Below the pieces are notes generated by a model that did not search any database, was not told where the DNA came from, and was given only the letters and a program-made list of their open reading frames with translations. This document shows positions 37,035 to 46,065 of a stretch of 64,000 nt of DNA, piece by piece. The translations under genes were made by a program, and so were the position numbers. The DNA comes from Carnobacterium funditum DSM 5970 (lineage in GTDB: Bacteria > Bacillota > Bacilli > Lactobacillales > Carnobacteriaceae): contig NZ_JQLL01000001.1 of the NCBI RefSeq assembly GCF_000744185.1, positions 1,388,501 to 1,452,500 on the forward strand, read 5' to 3'. Each line of letters starts with the position of its first letter. Within the stretch, counting starts at the first letter, position 1.

Positions 37035-37555
37035 GACGAATTCCACCTTTCTTAAATTTAAGTTCTTTATTAATTTCAATATACCATTCAAAGTAAAAGA
37101 TTTCTAATAATACACTCCAACAGAATTTGATTTATTTGAACATGCCAAATAATTTCTAGTATAAAATTCACTAGTATAAAGACTGGAATACTAACTGAAT
37201 TTTGAACTGCGCAGGTAAAAGTTTGCGCTTTTAATTAAACAGTCATAAATTTATCTGTATTTTTCTTTGTTAATGGAATGGCTAACAGGACTAATAGAAC
37301 CGTTTTTGAATAAACACCAATAAATACAGATACACTCAATACAATATCCGCTACTACATAAAATGCTTTGAATAAAACTAATGCTCTAGGTTTTCCAATA
37401 TTGTACCTGCAATATGCAACGAGATGACAGCTATAAATAAAACGATTAAAGGAACTAGTTGAAAATGAAGATAGTTCTTTTTAGTCTATGGCTAACTGTT
37501 CAACTAGTTATTATTTTTTCCCTTCGGTTGTTATTAGATATTTTTGAAAATAAAA
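37035..37555. other. Gap with a membrane-protein relic
   Basis: No intact gene in over 500 bases. The minus strand holds the frameshifted membrane relic described separately (37235-37465). The part nearest 37035-37230 shows only AT-rich DNA and a short GCGCA/TGCGC hairpin at about 37208-37228. Confidence 0.4.
37235..37465 (-). pseudogene. Relic of a small membrane protein
   Basis: The minus strand reads a hydrophobic segment LVPLIVLFIAVISLHIAGTI and then, one frame over, GKPRALVLFKAFYVVADIVL, SVSVFIGVYSKTVLLVLLAI and PLTKKNTDKFMTV, ending at TAA 37237-37235. No start codon with a ribosome binding site exists in either frame. I read it as a two- or three-helix membrane protein broken by a frameshift; the family is not recognised. 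Confidence 0.5.
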
Positions 37556-37592
37556 AAAGATAATTTCGATTAACTGAACCGAAATCATCTTT
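37556..37592 (-). terminator. Terminator of the holB-yabA transcript
   Basis: AAAGATAATTTCG (37556-37568) pairs with CGAAATCATCTTT (37580-37592, one mismatch); on the minus strand a T run follows. Confidence 0.75.
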
Positions 37593-37646
37593 ATAAATAA
37601 ATAGTATTTTATTTATCTGTAGTCCATTCAACCGTTACACTCATCT

Positions 37647-37991
37647 TTATCTTCTTTCACCATAGATGACATCTAAACAAAAAGCACATGGCTCATCGTT
37701 CATCCGACGCGAACCATAAAAAACATTGCAGACGTGAAAACCATCTTCATACAACTTTTCTAAATTCAAACGTGATTTGCTCATCTCCGGCTCCACAATT
37801 TCCTCATTTGAACGTTGCAACTTTTCAAGATCATTTAATCGATCTCTTAGATGCTGATTTTCGATTTGCAGAGTGGCATTTTCTTCGACGAGTGCTTCAA
37901 CCTCACTTCTTAAATCAGAAATTTGATGTAAAGTAGCATCCGTATCTTTTTCCAACTTCGTAAAGCTATCATATAAAGTTTTTTTATCCAT
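37647..37991 (-). CDS. yabA: Replication initiation control protein
   Basis: Negative regulator of DnaA that also binds DnaN, limiting re-initiation. 114 residues. The N-terminal 65 residues are a leucine-zipper coiled coil ([20 protein letters not shown]), and the C-terminal zinc domain has HVCNVFYGS...EPCAFCLDV. Its place after holB is the conserved Firmicutes order. Confidence 0.93.
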   Translation of the reverse strand: MDKKTLYDSFTKLEKDTDATLHQISDLRSEVEALVEENATLQIENQHLRDRLNDLEKLQRSNEEIVEPEMSKSRLNLEKLYEDGFHVCNVFYGSRRMNDEPCAFCLDVIYGERR

Positions 37992-38039
37992 TCCTTATCA
38001 CCCACTCTTTACTATGATATTTGTCCCATTTTTTATTTT

Positions 38040-39032
38040 TTAATCTTTTGCCAATAACAAGGTTAATTGTTCAAAAACACCTTGTGCATTTACATTACTT
38101 TCTAATTTTTTTCGGCTTTGCAAAATAATTTCAATCGCTCGGGACAAATCTTTACCGTTAAATTGTGTTGCTAATTCCCCTATTTGCTCTTCATGCTGTG
38201 GATAAGCTAAGATATCTATTACTTTATAATGTGTCTTTAGCACATCACGATAGGCCAATAACAGCAAATCAATTAAAAGTAAATACTGATTTCTCTCTTT
38301 AAAATGAGACATGATATCCGTTTGGACAAAAACAAAACTTTCATCTTTCTTATTTGTGATTTGAACAAACCATTTAAACCCTATTTTTGCAGCTTCGTTA
38401 AACCATTCATCCTGATTCATCAAAATAGCCGTCTCTAAACTATTCGTTAACTGTACGAGTAAAGCAGATTGATGATTTTTGGTTTCTTTTTTATCTAACT
38501 CAGTTAATAATTGTTGTTTAGATAAATTACGAAAATGAATTAGTTGGCAACGAGATAAGATTGTTGGTAAAAGTCGTTGCTTAGCTGTCGTCAATAAGAA
38601 AGCTACCGCTTTACCATTAGGTTCTTCTAAAAATTTTAATAAGCTATTAGCCGCTCCAGCAGTCATTTTCTCAGCATCTTCTATAATAAATACTTTTTGC
38701 TGACCTTCAACTCCACTTTTTGAAAACTCTGCTTTTAATTGTCTAACCTGTTCTACTTTGATCGATAAACCATCAGGAGCAATTTCTATCACATCTGGAT
38801 GAACCTGTTTCAACACACGCAAGCAAGAAGTGCACTCTTGGCAAGGTAAACCATCAACTAGATTTTGACAAAAAAGCGAGGCTGCCACCCATAATGCCAT
38901 ATCTTTTTTCCCAGTTCCAGAAACACCTTCAAAAAGGTAGGCATGAGTCAATTGGTTTTTTTCCATCGTTTTTTGTAGCTGTTTATAAATAATAGGTTGA
39001 ATACTTCTCAAATTATTTTCTATTTTTATCAC
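38040..39032 (-). CDS. holB: DNA polymerase III delta-prime subunit
   Basis: Clamp-loader subunit that pairs with DnaX and HolA. 330 residues. A Walker-like GVSGTGKKD loop, the zinc cysteines CQNLVDGLPCQECTSC, the KFLEEPNGKAVAFLLTT segment and SRCQLIHF fit HolB. The start GTG 39032 has only a weak AGG site, ten bases after the darA stop, so translation may be coupled to darA. Confidence 0.92.
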   Translation of the reverse strand: MIKIENNLRSIQPIIYKQLQKTMEKNQLTHAYLFEGVSGTGKKDMALWVAASLFCQNLVDGLPCQECTSCLRVLKQVHPDVIEIAPDGLSIKVEQVRQLKAEFSKSGVEGQQKVFIIEDAEKMTAGAANSLLKFLEEPNGKAVAFLLTTAKQRLLPTILSRCQLIHFRNLSKQQLLTELDKKETKNHQSALLVQLTNSLETAILMNQDEWFNEAAKIGFKWFVQITNKKDESFVFVQTDIMSHFKERNQYLLLIDLLLLAYRDVLKTHYKVIDILAYPQHEEQIGELATQFNGKDLSRAIEIILQSRKKLESNVNAQGVFEQLTLLLAKD

Positions 39033-39041
39033 GACCTATAA

Positions 39042-39371
39042 TTAAAATTGTTCAAAACGTTCAACAGGCATCACGAATACAGTTGCACCACCTACTTGAA
39101 CTTCTACAGGGTAAGGCATATTCGTTTCCATCGAAACATCTAAACTAACAGGTGGTGTCATGAATTGCTCTCTTGACTGACAAGTTTCGCGAATAATAGT
39201 TAACACTTCATCCACACGCTCATCCGCAACGCCAATGATAAACGTTGTATTCCCAGCTCTTAAAAAGCCACCAGTAGTAGAAGATTTTGTCGCTGGTATT
39301 CCAGAATCAACAAATTCATTGGATAAACGATTGCTGTCTTTGTCTTGAATGATAGCTATAATTAATTTCAT
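39042..39371 (-). CDS. darA: Cyclic-di-AMP receptor, PII-like
   Basis: 109-residue PII-like trimeric protein (YaaQ, DarA, PstA) that binds cyclic di-AMP; the downstream target is still debated. MKLIIAIIQDKDSNRLSNEF, KSSTTGGFLRAGNTTFIIGV and the C-terminal GGATVFVMPVERFEQF are the family hallmarks and the ligand-binding segments. It sits between tmk and holB as in most Firmicutes. Confidence 0.94.
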   Translation of the reverse strand: MKLIIAIIQDKDSNRLSNEFVDSGIPATKSSTTGGFLRAGNTTFIIGVADERVDEVLTIIRETCQSREQFMTPPVSLDVSMETNMPYPVEVQVGGATVFVMPVERFEQF

Positions 39372-39393
39372 ATTGGTCGACCTCTTTCATTTT

Positions 39394-40032
39394 TTATAGT
39401 TGTCTGAAATACTCTAACACAATCACATAACAATCTGATATCACTTTTTCTAGTTCTTGATTCGCATTTACAAGCACCATTCGAGTTGGATTTTTTTCCA
39501 CTAAGTCCAAATAGGCTGAGCGAACAGATTGATGAAATGTTAAATCTTCTTGATCTAATCGGTCAAATTGACGAATATCTTTATTCTTATTGATACGTTC
39601 TAGTCCTATATGTGCTTCTACATCTAAATAAAGGGTTATATCCGGCGAAAGACCTTCTGTTGCGAATTGATTGATGGCAGCAATCTGCTCTATACCAATT
39701 CCTCTAGCAACCCCTTGATAAGCCAAAGAACTATCAACAAAGCGATCACAAACCACTATTTTTTCTTCGTTTAAAGCAGGAATAATTTTTTCAACCAAAT
39801 GTTGCCTTCTAGCTGCCGCATATAGTAAAGCCTCTGTTCGTACATCCATTTCAGTATGTTCAGGATTTAATATTAATTCCCGAATTTTTTCGGCGATTTT
39901 ACTACCTCCAGGCTCTCTTGTAGCCACTATTGCTTGAGCTAAGCTTTCTTCTAACTTAGGCAATAAAGAATGGATGACACTTGTTTTTCCTGAACCATCT
40001 GGGCCTTCGATTGTAATAAATATTCCCTTCAA
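39394..40032 (-). CDS. tmk: Thymidylate kinase
   Basis: Phosphorylates dTMP to dTDP. 212 residues: P-loop IEGPDGSGKTSVI, the DRx motif in CDRFVDSSLAYQG and the LID region RINKNKDIRQFDR. The start is TTG 40032 with AAAGGAG nine bases upstream. It probably heads the tmk-darA-holB-yabA transcript. Confidence 0.95.
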   Translation of the reverse strand: MKGIFITIEGPDGSGKTSVIHSLLPKLEESLAQAIVATREPGGSKIAEKIRELILNPEHTEMDVRTEALLYAAARRQHLVEKIIPALNEEKIVVCDRFVDSSLAYQGVARGIGIEQIAAINQFATEGLSPDITLYLDVEAHIGLERINKNKDIRQFDRLDQEDLTFHQSVRSAYLDLVEKNPTRMVLVNANQELEKVISDCYVIVLEYFRQL

Positions 40033-40151
40033 TGCACAAAACTCCTTTAATTCTTACTTTTAATCCTTATCTATTATTATACTGCATATAGAAGAAACAG
40101 TCTAATACCATTTACATCCACTCTTTTTATGAAATAATAAATTCAACTACT

Positions 40152-40205
40152 CTATTTGCTACCCAAATTACTACCCAAAGAAATTACGTTACATTTGATT
40201 AAACG
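40152..40205 (-). pseudogene. Possible tail of a phage/ICE-type integrase
   Basis: In the 280-base gap before tmk the minus strand reads INRLIKCNVISLGSNLGSK followed by TAG (40154-40152). The ending LGSNLGSK resembles the C-termini of many tyrosine integrases in low-GC Gram-positives, as I recall them. Only the tail is present. It could mark a lost element. Short and tentative. Confidence 0.3.
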
Positions 40206-40230
40206 ATTAATTACAATCCTTTTACTTTAA

Positions 40231-40282
40231 AACCCATTTATTAAATTTCAGAATCAATCATCTGAAATCAAATAAATGGGTT
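40231..40282 (-). terminator. Hairpin downstream of yaaL
   Basis: AACCCATTTATT (40231-40242) and AATAAATGGGTT (40271-40282) with inner arms ATTTCAGA/TCTGAAAT. It follows the yaaL stop by 30 bases on the minus strand and probably ends the dnaX-recR transcript. Confidence 0.7.
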
Positions 40283-40311
40283 CGCTTGTTCATTCTTTCC
40301 TATCAGACGAT

Positions 40312-40545
40312 TTAACTCTTTGTTGTATCTCCCTTTATCTTTCGTTTGCGTGCTTCTTTAAATAAGTAGAAATATTTAATTTCAGCTAATTTGGTTTGAG
40401 CAAAGAGCAATCCATCTTTTTCATATACAGATTGTTCAATTTTTTTTGCATATTCCCAGTCCTGCTTTGTTTGTTTCATCAGATTAAATAACTCTTTATC
40501 GTATTGATTGCGCAAACTAATTTTTTTTTTGAACAGCACGAGCAT
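40312..40545 (-). CDS. YaaL-family protein (DUF2508)
   Basis: 77-residue helical, basic protein with DQYDKELFNLMKQ-like and AKFYYLFKEARKR-like segments (here NQYDKELFNLMKQTKQDWEY and IKYFYLFKEARKRK). The family is encoded next to recR across Firmicutes and has no known function. The start codon region has a weak ribosome binding site. Confidence 0.82.
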   Translation of the reverse strand: MLVLFKKKISLRNQYDKELFNLMKQTKQDWEYAKKIEQSVYEKDGLLFAQTKLAEIKYFYLFKEARKRKIKGDTTKS

Positions 40546-40582
40546 ACTCCTTTTTTTATCAGATGTTTTTACTTTACTTATT

Positions 40583-41179
40583 TCATTCTATTTCACGACG
40601 TCCTTCAACAGCTTTAAGCAATGTAATTTCATCCGCATATTCAATATCACTACCTACTGAAAGTCCATGAGCCAAACGAGTTACTTTTATTCCAGCCGGC
40701 CGTATTAATCGTGACAAATACATCGCTGTTGCTTCGCCCTCAGCTGTTGCATTCGTTGCAATAATAACCTCATTAACTTCTTCAGATTGTAATCGTCTAA
40801 TTAGACTTGGGATATTAATGTCTTCCGGTCCAGTTCCTTCAATCGGTGATAATACTCCATGCAAAACATGGTACAACCCATGATATTCTCGCATTCTTTC
40901 TAAAGATATAACGTCTTTAGGATCTTCAACCACTAATACAATACTTCTGTCACGGGACTTATCTTGACAGATAGGACAAGGGTCTTCTTGTGTAATGTGC
41001 CCACAAATGGAACAATAGTTTAAGTCACGTTTGGCACTAATTAATGCCTTAGCAAAATCTGTCACATCATCTTCTTTCATATTGATGGTGAAAAAAGCTA
41101 ATCGAGCTGCTGTCTTAGCACCAATTCCGGGAAGTTTCATATAACTGTCCATTAATTTAGTTATCGGTTCAGGATACAA
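40583..41179 (-). CDS. recR: Recombination protein RecR
   Basis: Works with RecF and RecO to load RecA at gapped DNA. 198 residues, the exact family length when started at TTG 41179 (reading [19 protein letters not shown] after Met); a longer in-frame extension to 41263 has no homology. Helix-hairpin-helix at the N-terminus, zinc motif [16 protein letters not shown], Toprim domain [24 protein letters not shown] lies upstream. Confidence 0.95.
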   Translation of the reverse strand: MYPEPITKLMDSYMKLPGIGAKTAARLAFFTINMKEDDVTDFAKALISAKRDLNYCSICGHITQEDPCPICQDKSRDRSIVLVVEDPKDVISLERMREYHGLYHVLHGVLSPIEGTGPEDINIPSLIRRLQSEEVNEVIIATNATAEGEATAMYLSRLIRPAGIKVTRLAHGLSVGSDIEYADEITLLKAVEGRREIE

Positions 41180-41312
41180 ATAAACTCCATTCCTTTCTTT
41201 AAAAAATAGCAGATAATTAAAATAAAAAGAGTGAAAAAAACGGGACCCATCTTGGAATCCCATTTTTAGTGTTTAATTACAGGTATTAGTCAAATTATCC
41301 CTTCATTACGTT

Positions 41313-41624
41313 TTACATACCTGGGATATTTTTAGTATATTTCCCCATTGTTGCTTCTGTTTCAGCTTCTATTTTTGCCAACGCATCATTGGTAGCTAAA
41401 ACAATTAAATCTTCTAGAATTTCAATATCTTCTGAGTCTACTGCTTCTGGTTTGATTGAAATTCCTTTCATTTTACGGTCTCCAGTTAATATTACACTAA
41501 CTAAGTCTCCACTGGCTGTTCCTATGAATTCTTTTTCATTCAAAGCTTCTTGCGTTTCCCCCATTTCTTTTTGCATTTTTTGCATTTGTTTCATCATACC
41601 TTGCATATCGCCCATTCCACGCAT
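41313..41624 (-). CDS. ebfC: Nucleoid-associated protein YbaB/EbfC
   Basis: 103-residue dimeric DNA-binding protein encoded between dnaX and recR in most bacteria. A methionine-rich start ([20 protein letters not shown]), then [27 protein letters not shown] precedes ATG 41624. Confidence 0.93.
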   Translation of the reverse strand: MRGMGDMQGMMKQMQKMQKEMGETQEALNEKEFIGTASGDLVSVILTGDRKMKGISIKPEAVDSEDIEILEDLIVLATNDALAKIEAETEATMGKYTKNIPGM

Positions 41625-41656
41625 GTTATCTCTCCCTTTCCATTCCTATTATTTAT

Positions 41657-43528
41657 TTAATCATTTTTTACTTCAACCATCTTTTCTCCAAATAGAGTCA
41701 TGGCCTCAGTGACTATCTTATCATCCTCTTCAGAAGGTGGCACAAAATCCTCTAAACTATCCCATTCAGAAGTATCCACAGCCTCTAGTTGCTTTTTAAC
41801 AGGTGCAAATGCTTTCTCCTTCTGTTCAATGGTTTGATCGGGCTTTGTAACTTGTCCAACTGTTTCATGCTCTACTAGTTTCTCATTTGAAGGCTGACTT
41901 TTAAGTTGTTTAACATATTGTCCCCTAATAATTGGCCACTGTTCACCTGGCACACATATCACTTGCGGTCCATATCCTACAAGTTTTCCCAAAAACTGTT
42001 TAACGGCTTCCATTAACTCACTGTCATTCGTTGCTTTTTGACATAAGATATCGTAATCAAATGAAACAATTAATCCGCTCGGACCCGCAGCAACCGGTGT
42101 TGAAGCTTTTAACATCGCTCGCTGAGTAACAGATAGCATATTTAACAAATCAGGCCAAACATTTTTCAACTGTGTCAAATTTTCCCTAGTTGCTTCTTTT
42201 AAGACACTATAGATAGCAGTTGTGTTCGGCGTAAATTGATTATTACCAGCCTTTTTAGATGCTGGTTTCGTTTTTTTAGTACCTGTTTTCGAGCTACCAT
42301 TTACCATTAAAGATTGCATTTGTTTTTTCATTTGTAAGAGTTCATTTTCTAACTCAGTTATTTTTGGGTTATCGAATGTTGTCGGTATTTCTTCTTGTTT
42401 GGATTCTTGTTGTTTTGATGAAACTGTAAAGTTTGAATGAATAGCTTCCAACTGAGTCAACCTGACCGTAGCTACTTCTAAATATACATCGGGGTGATTA
42501 GTGAAACGTAGTTCTGTTTGTGTTCCATTCAGAATCACAATCATTTGATACAGTGAATCGGCTGAAATAGTGTCACTTAATGCCTTAAATGCCGTATCAA
42601 CTTTAGCGCCATCTAGTAGTTCATTCATTTGAGGAGCTTGTTGATAAACTAGTAGGTCGCGACTGAATAGAATCAAGTCTTCCACAAAACGCGCAGCATC
42701 TTTTCCATCAGCTAAGATTTCTTGTAGTAAGGAAAGTCCTTTTTTTGTATCATGGGTTACAATTGCTTCAAAATAGTCCAACATTAATTCTTGAGTTAAG
42801 CTCCCGGTAACACTCATTACATCTTCAACCGTTACCTTATCATCTCCATAAGAAATGGCTTGGTCCAAAATGCTTAAAGCATCACGCATTCCACCTCCTG
42901 CTGATCGTGCAACAATGGGCAAAGCAGCTTCTTCAAACTCAAGCTTTTCTTGATTTAAAATATAACGCATCCGGTCACAGATATCTCGCGTATTAATTCG
43001 TTTAAAATCAAATCGTTGTGTTCTAGATATGATGGTTAAAGGAATCTTGTGCGGCTCTGTCGTTGCTAAGATAAAGACAACATTTTTTGGCGGCTCTTCC
43101 AACGTTTTCAATAATGCATTAAACGCTCCACTTGAAAGCATGTGGACTTCATCAATAATATAAATTTTGTAATCCGCACTAGTAGCTGCATATTTCGCTT
43201 TATCACGGATATCACGAATTTCTTCGACACCATTATTACTAGCTGCATCAATTTCAATGACGTCATTTAATTGACCATTTGTGATGGCTATACAGGTCTC
43301 ACACTCATTACAGGGTTCTCCATCTTTTAAAAAATGACAGTTAATGGCTTTAGCAAATATCTTAGCTCCACTTGTTTTTCCTGTTCCACGAGGGCCCGTA
43401 AAGAGATAGGCATGGCTTGTTTTTTCTTGCATCAAGGCATTTCTCAATGTTTGTGTGATGGCTTTTTGCCCGGCAATATCTTGGAACCTTTGAGGGCGCC
43501 ATACGCGATAAAGTGCTTGATAAGTCAA
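41657..43528 (-). CDS. dnaX: DNA polymerase III subunits gamma/tau
   Basis: Clamp-loader ATPase and organiser of the replisome, 623 residues. Walker A GPRGTGKTSGAKIF, zinc cysteines CHFLKDGEPCNECETC, Walker B IYIIDEVHML and sensor SRTQRFDFKR are in the first 240 residues. A Ser/Lys-rich linker (about 390-430) leads to the tau-like C-terminal domain. The start is TTG 43528 with GGGGAG upstream. First gene of the dnaX-ebfC-recR-yaaL transcript. Confidence 0.95.
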   Translation of the reverse strand: MTYQALYRVWRPQRFQDIAGQKAITQTLRNALMQEKTSHAYLFTGPRGTGKTSGAKIFAKAINCHFLKDGEPCNECETCIAITNGQLNDVIEIDAASNNGVEEIRDIRDKAKYAATSADYKIYIIDEVHMLSSGAFNALLKTLEEPPKNVVFILATTEPHKIPLTIISRTQRFDFKRINTRDICDRMRYILNQEKLEFEEAALPIVARSAGGGMRDALSILDQAISYGDDKVTVEDVMSVTGSLTQELMLDYFEAIVTHDTKKGLSLLQEILADGKDAARFVEDLILFSRDLLVYQQAPQMNELLDGAKVDTAFKALSDTISADSLYQMIVILNGTQTELRFTNHPDVYLEVATVRLTQLEAIHSNFTVSSKQQESKQEEIPTTFDNPKITELENELLQMKKQMQSLMVNGSSKTGTKKTKPASKKAGNNQFTPNTTAIYSVLKEATRENLTQLKNVWPDLLNMLSVTQRAMLKASTPVAAGPSGLIVSFDYDILCQKATNDSELMEAVKQFLGKLVGYGPQVICVPGEQWPIIRGQYVKQLKSQPSNEKLVEHETVGQVTKPDQTIEQKEKAFAPVKKQLEAVDTSEWDSLEDFVPPSEEDDKIVTEAMTLFGEKMVEVKND

Positions 43529-43676
43529 TGCTTCTCTCCCCTTCTTAACCCTGTAGTTGCTACTTTGTATTATACGTTATTTGACTAGAAAATTAAACCT
43601 CGATCTTCTTTGTCAACGAACTTCGTTAGCTAGTAAACTTTAGTTTACTAATTAATGTTTATTTCTTTCAGGCAAC

Positions 43677-43715
43677 AAAAAAAGTTTTTGATTTTAAAAA
43701 TCAAAAACTTTTTTT
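43677..43715 (-). terminator. Terminator of the SRP RNA gene
   Basis: Perfect 18-base AT-rich arms (43677-43694 and 43698-43715), ending in seven T on the minus strand, directly after the SRP RNA. Confidence 0.85.
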
Positions 43716-43725
43716 ATTCTACTAT

Positions 43726-43823
43726 GTACGTACAGCACATGGACAAGCAAACTTAGTGCTGCTTCCTTCCGGATCTGACACGATTCGTAAGTTCTCCATT
43801 GCCATACGGCCTTGCGGCATCTC
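43726..43823 (-). ncRNA. ffs: Signal recognition particle RNA, small bacterial type
   Basis: The minus strand contains the conserved apical loop region GATCCGGAAGGAAGCAGCA with the GGAA tetraloop and asymmetric loop that bind Ffh, flanked by pairing arms (GCCGCAAGGCCG at the 5' side). About 98 nt, the short form without Alu domain, as in Lactobacillales. It lies just upstream of dnaX, its usual place. Ends are approximate. Confidence 0.93.
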
Positions 43824-44001
43824 TTATTATAACGCAAAGTGTAAATAAAAGCTAGTCCTTTTTAACCAATTTCAAATTGAGTGCTTCTTTCTTTCTTTTT
43901 ATCTTAATTCTATTAAGATTTCCCATCTAATTTTTTTATCTGTATTTTATGTCGTACGATAAGATACTGTTAGAAATATGGAATACAATATATCTGTTTT
44001 A
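43824..44001. other. Intergenic region upstream of SRP RNA and gntR
   Basis: Divergent promoters are expected here. I see no gene. The SRP RNA promoter was not identified with confidence. Confidence 0.35.
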
Positions 44002-44091
44002 TTGACAAGTTAAGTGTACTACTCGTGTAATACAGACACGAAGTCTCCTTGAGCGACTTTTTTTAACGCTAGTGTATTAATCGAGTAGTAC
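44002..44091 (+). promoter_or_regulatory. Promoter and inverted-repeat operator of the decayed gntR operon
   Basis: TTGACA (44002-44007), an 18-base spacer and TGTAAT (44026-44031). GTACTACTCG (44016-44025) and CGAGTAGTAC (44082-44091) are perfect inverted copies on either side of the transcription start, a plausible pair of GntR half-sites. Confidence 0.6.
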
Positions 44092-44112
44092 AACAAGATG
44101 TAGGAGGTTGCT

Positions 44113-44504
44113 ATGAATATTCATTTTAACAAGCGAGACCCAATTTATTTACAAGTTGTCCGATACTTTAAACAAGAAATTGCTGTTGCTCACTTAAAAC
44201 CAGGTCAAAAAATTCCTTCAAGACGAGAACTTACAAGTCAATTAAACATCAAACCTAATACTGCTCAAAAAGCTTATAAAGAAATGGAAAACCTTGGATT
44301 GATTTACACTGAAGGCAATTCACCTGGTAAAATCACTGAAAATACTATTGTGTTGAAAAAGGTTCGTGAGGAATTGATTGATGAAGCCACAGATAATTTC
44401 ATCACAGCCATTAAACCCATTAACGTTCCACTAGATGAAATTGTTGGTTTAGTCAAAAAAAATATACTGAAAATCAAAAAGACAAGGAGGATACAAATGA
44501 TTGA
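44113..44504 (+). pseudogene. YtrA-type GntR regulator, frameshifted near its end
   Basis: Winged-helix DNA-binding domain of a YtrA-subfamily repressor: DPIYLQVVRYFKQEIAVAHL, KPGQKIPSRRELTSQL, NIKPNTAQKAYKEMENLGLI. After residue 115 the frame runs without stop into the next gene. Adding one A at the run of eight A (44455-44462) would give LVKKKYTENQKDKEDTND and a stop at 44502-44504 overlapping the ATPase start, the normal arrangement. The DNA-binding part is intact, so the protein may still work in a tail-altered form. Confidence 0.7.
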
Positions 44505-45185
44505 AGTGAAAAATGTCATTAAAACATTCGGCAAGAAAAAAATTTAAAAGGCCTATCCTTTACCGCTGAAAAAGGGCAAATTACTTGTTTGATTGGAATT
44601 AATGGTGCTGGTAAAACAACCATTTTAAATGCGATTATGAATCTAACTCCTCTCAATAGCGGTGAAATATTAATAGATGGTAGACAATTGACTAAAGAAA
44701 GTTATCAAACCATTGCGTTTATTCCTGATACCATTGCAATGCTTTCACAGATGACCATTAAACAGGCCGTGAATTTCATGAAAAATTTTTATCTAACTTG
44801 GAACCAAAAACGAGCAGATGAATTATTAGAGTTCTTTCAGTTAGCCAAAGAAGAAAAAATTGCTAATCTTTCAAAAGGGAATACTGCTGAAATTAATTTA
44901 TTGCTTGGTTTAGCTTTAGATGTTGACTACTTATTAATGGACGAGCCTTTTTCAGGAATTGATATTTTTAGCCGTGAACAAATCACCAATATTTTTACCA
45001 GCCACCTTATCGAAGACCGTGGTGTACTGATCACAACCCATGAAATAAATGATATCGAGCACCTGATTGATAAAGTTATTTTAATCGATGACGGTATCGT
45101 TGTGAAAGATTTTAAAGCTGAAGATATGCGTGAACAAAAACAGAAATCAATTATCGATGTCATGCGGGAGGTTTATATAAAATGA
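44497..45185 (+). pseudogene. ABC transporter ATPase split by a frameshift
   Basis: From ATG 44497, with AGGAGG upstream, the frame reads MIEVKNVIKTFGKKK and then stops at TAA 44545-44547. One more A at the seven-A run (44536-44542) would restore the reading LKGLSFTAEKGQITCLIGI, continuing through Walker A GINGAGKTT, the signature LSKGNTAEINLLLGLAL, Walker B YLLMDEPFSGID and the switch His in LITTHEINDIE to 45185. All later motifs are intact, so the break is either recent or a sequencing error. Confidence 0.8.
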
Positions 45186-46029
45186 AAAACTATCTAAAAC
45201 TAGTTCATTTTGAACTGAATCGATTTATAAACATATATGTGGCGTTAACCGTTATAATCCTTATTTCTCAATTTACAGGAATCATTTTACGATCTCAAAA
45301 TTATGTATCTACTGTCAAGCGGACGCTTCAAGAGGGTTCTATATCCATAGAACAATATTTTGTTGATCATTCTCCATTTACAATGATTGACATGACAAAC
45401 AGTGGCTGGTTCATACTTTTTATTGTCTTCAGTATTGCTGCTTTAATTTTTTATAGTTTTCTTATTTGGTATCGTGATTGGTTTGGGAAAAATGCTTTTA
45501 TCTATCGCCTTTTAACGTTACCAACCAATCGTATCTATCTGTTTTTTTCTAAGTTGACCCTTATTCTTTTAACGGTGTTAGGCTTAGTAGCTACTCAATT
45601 AATTTTACTTCCAATTGAATCTGCTCTGTTCACTCAACTTTTACCTGACTATTTGAGATACAATCTTTCAACCCAAACGATTATTTCTTCTTCACAATTT
45701 TTAATTGTTTTATTTCCTAATTCGTTTATTCTTATCGCTTTACAGATGATAAAATCAATTTATATACGACATCTTTAAGCAATTTAGGTGATTCGTCTAA
45801 AAAACCAATAGATTTATCCGTTTCTCAAGACTCGATAGAATGGCACAGCATAAAAAATGATAACCTTTATTTAGTTTCTGCAACTAAGCAATCTCCACTT
45901 AAAAAACAACTCTTAATTTATGATATAGTTAACGAAAAATTAATTTACGAAGGTTCCATTGAACCTATTTCTAATAATACTCAAACTAAGAAAAATGGCT
46001 TAATTATTAATTATGGTTTAATGGAATAA
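45182..46029 (+). pseudogene. ABC permease with out-of-frame tail
   Basis: ATG 45182 overlaps the ATPase stop. 198 residues with about four hydrophobic segments read MKNYLKLVHFELNRFINIYV onward and end at TAA 45776-45778. One frame over, the sequence continues as TDDKINLYTTSLSNLGDSSK, SIEWHSIKNDNLYLVSATK and IYDIVNEKLIYEGSIEPIS to TAA 46027-46029. A soluble tail out of frame with a membrane half suggests an internal deletion or a frameshift. The operon therefore has a lesion in every gene. Confidence 0.65.
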
Positions 46030-46030
46030 A

Positions 46031-46058
46031 AAAAAAGAAGCCGTTGGGCTTCTTTTTT
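46031..46058. terminator. Bidirectional terminator
   Basis: AAAAAAGAAGCC (46031-46042) and GGCTTCTTTTTT (46047-46058), between the decayed ABC operon and the end of guaC. Confidence 0.85.
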
Positions 46059-46065
46059 TATTTAG

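Noticed and set aside
43620-43656. Inverted repeat AGTAAACT/AGTTTACT downstream of the SRP RNA terminator as a regulatory site
   Set aside because: Short, AT-rich and without any gene it could sensibly control; it may simply be a second weak hairpin.
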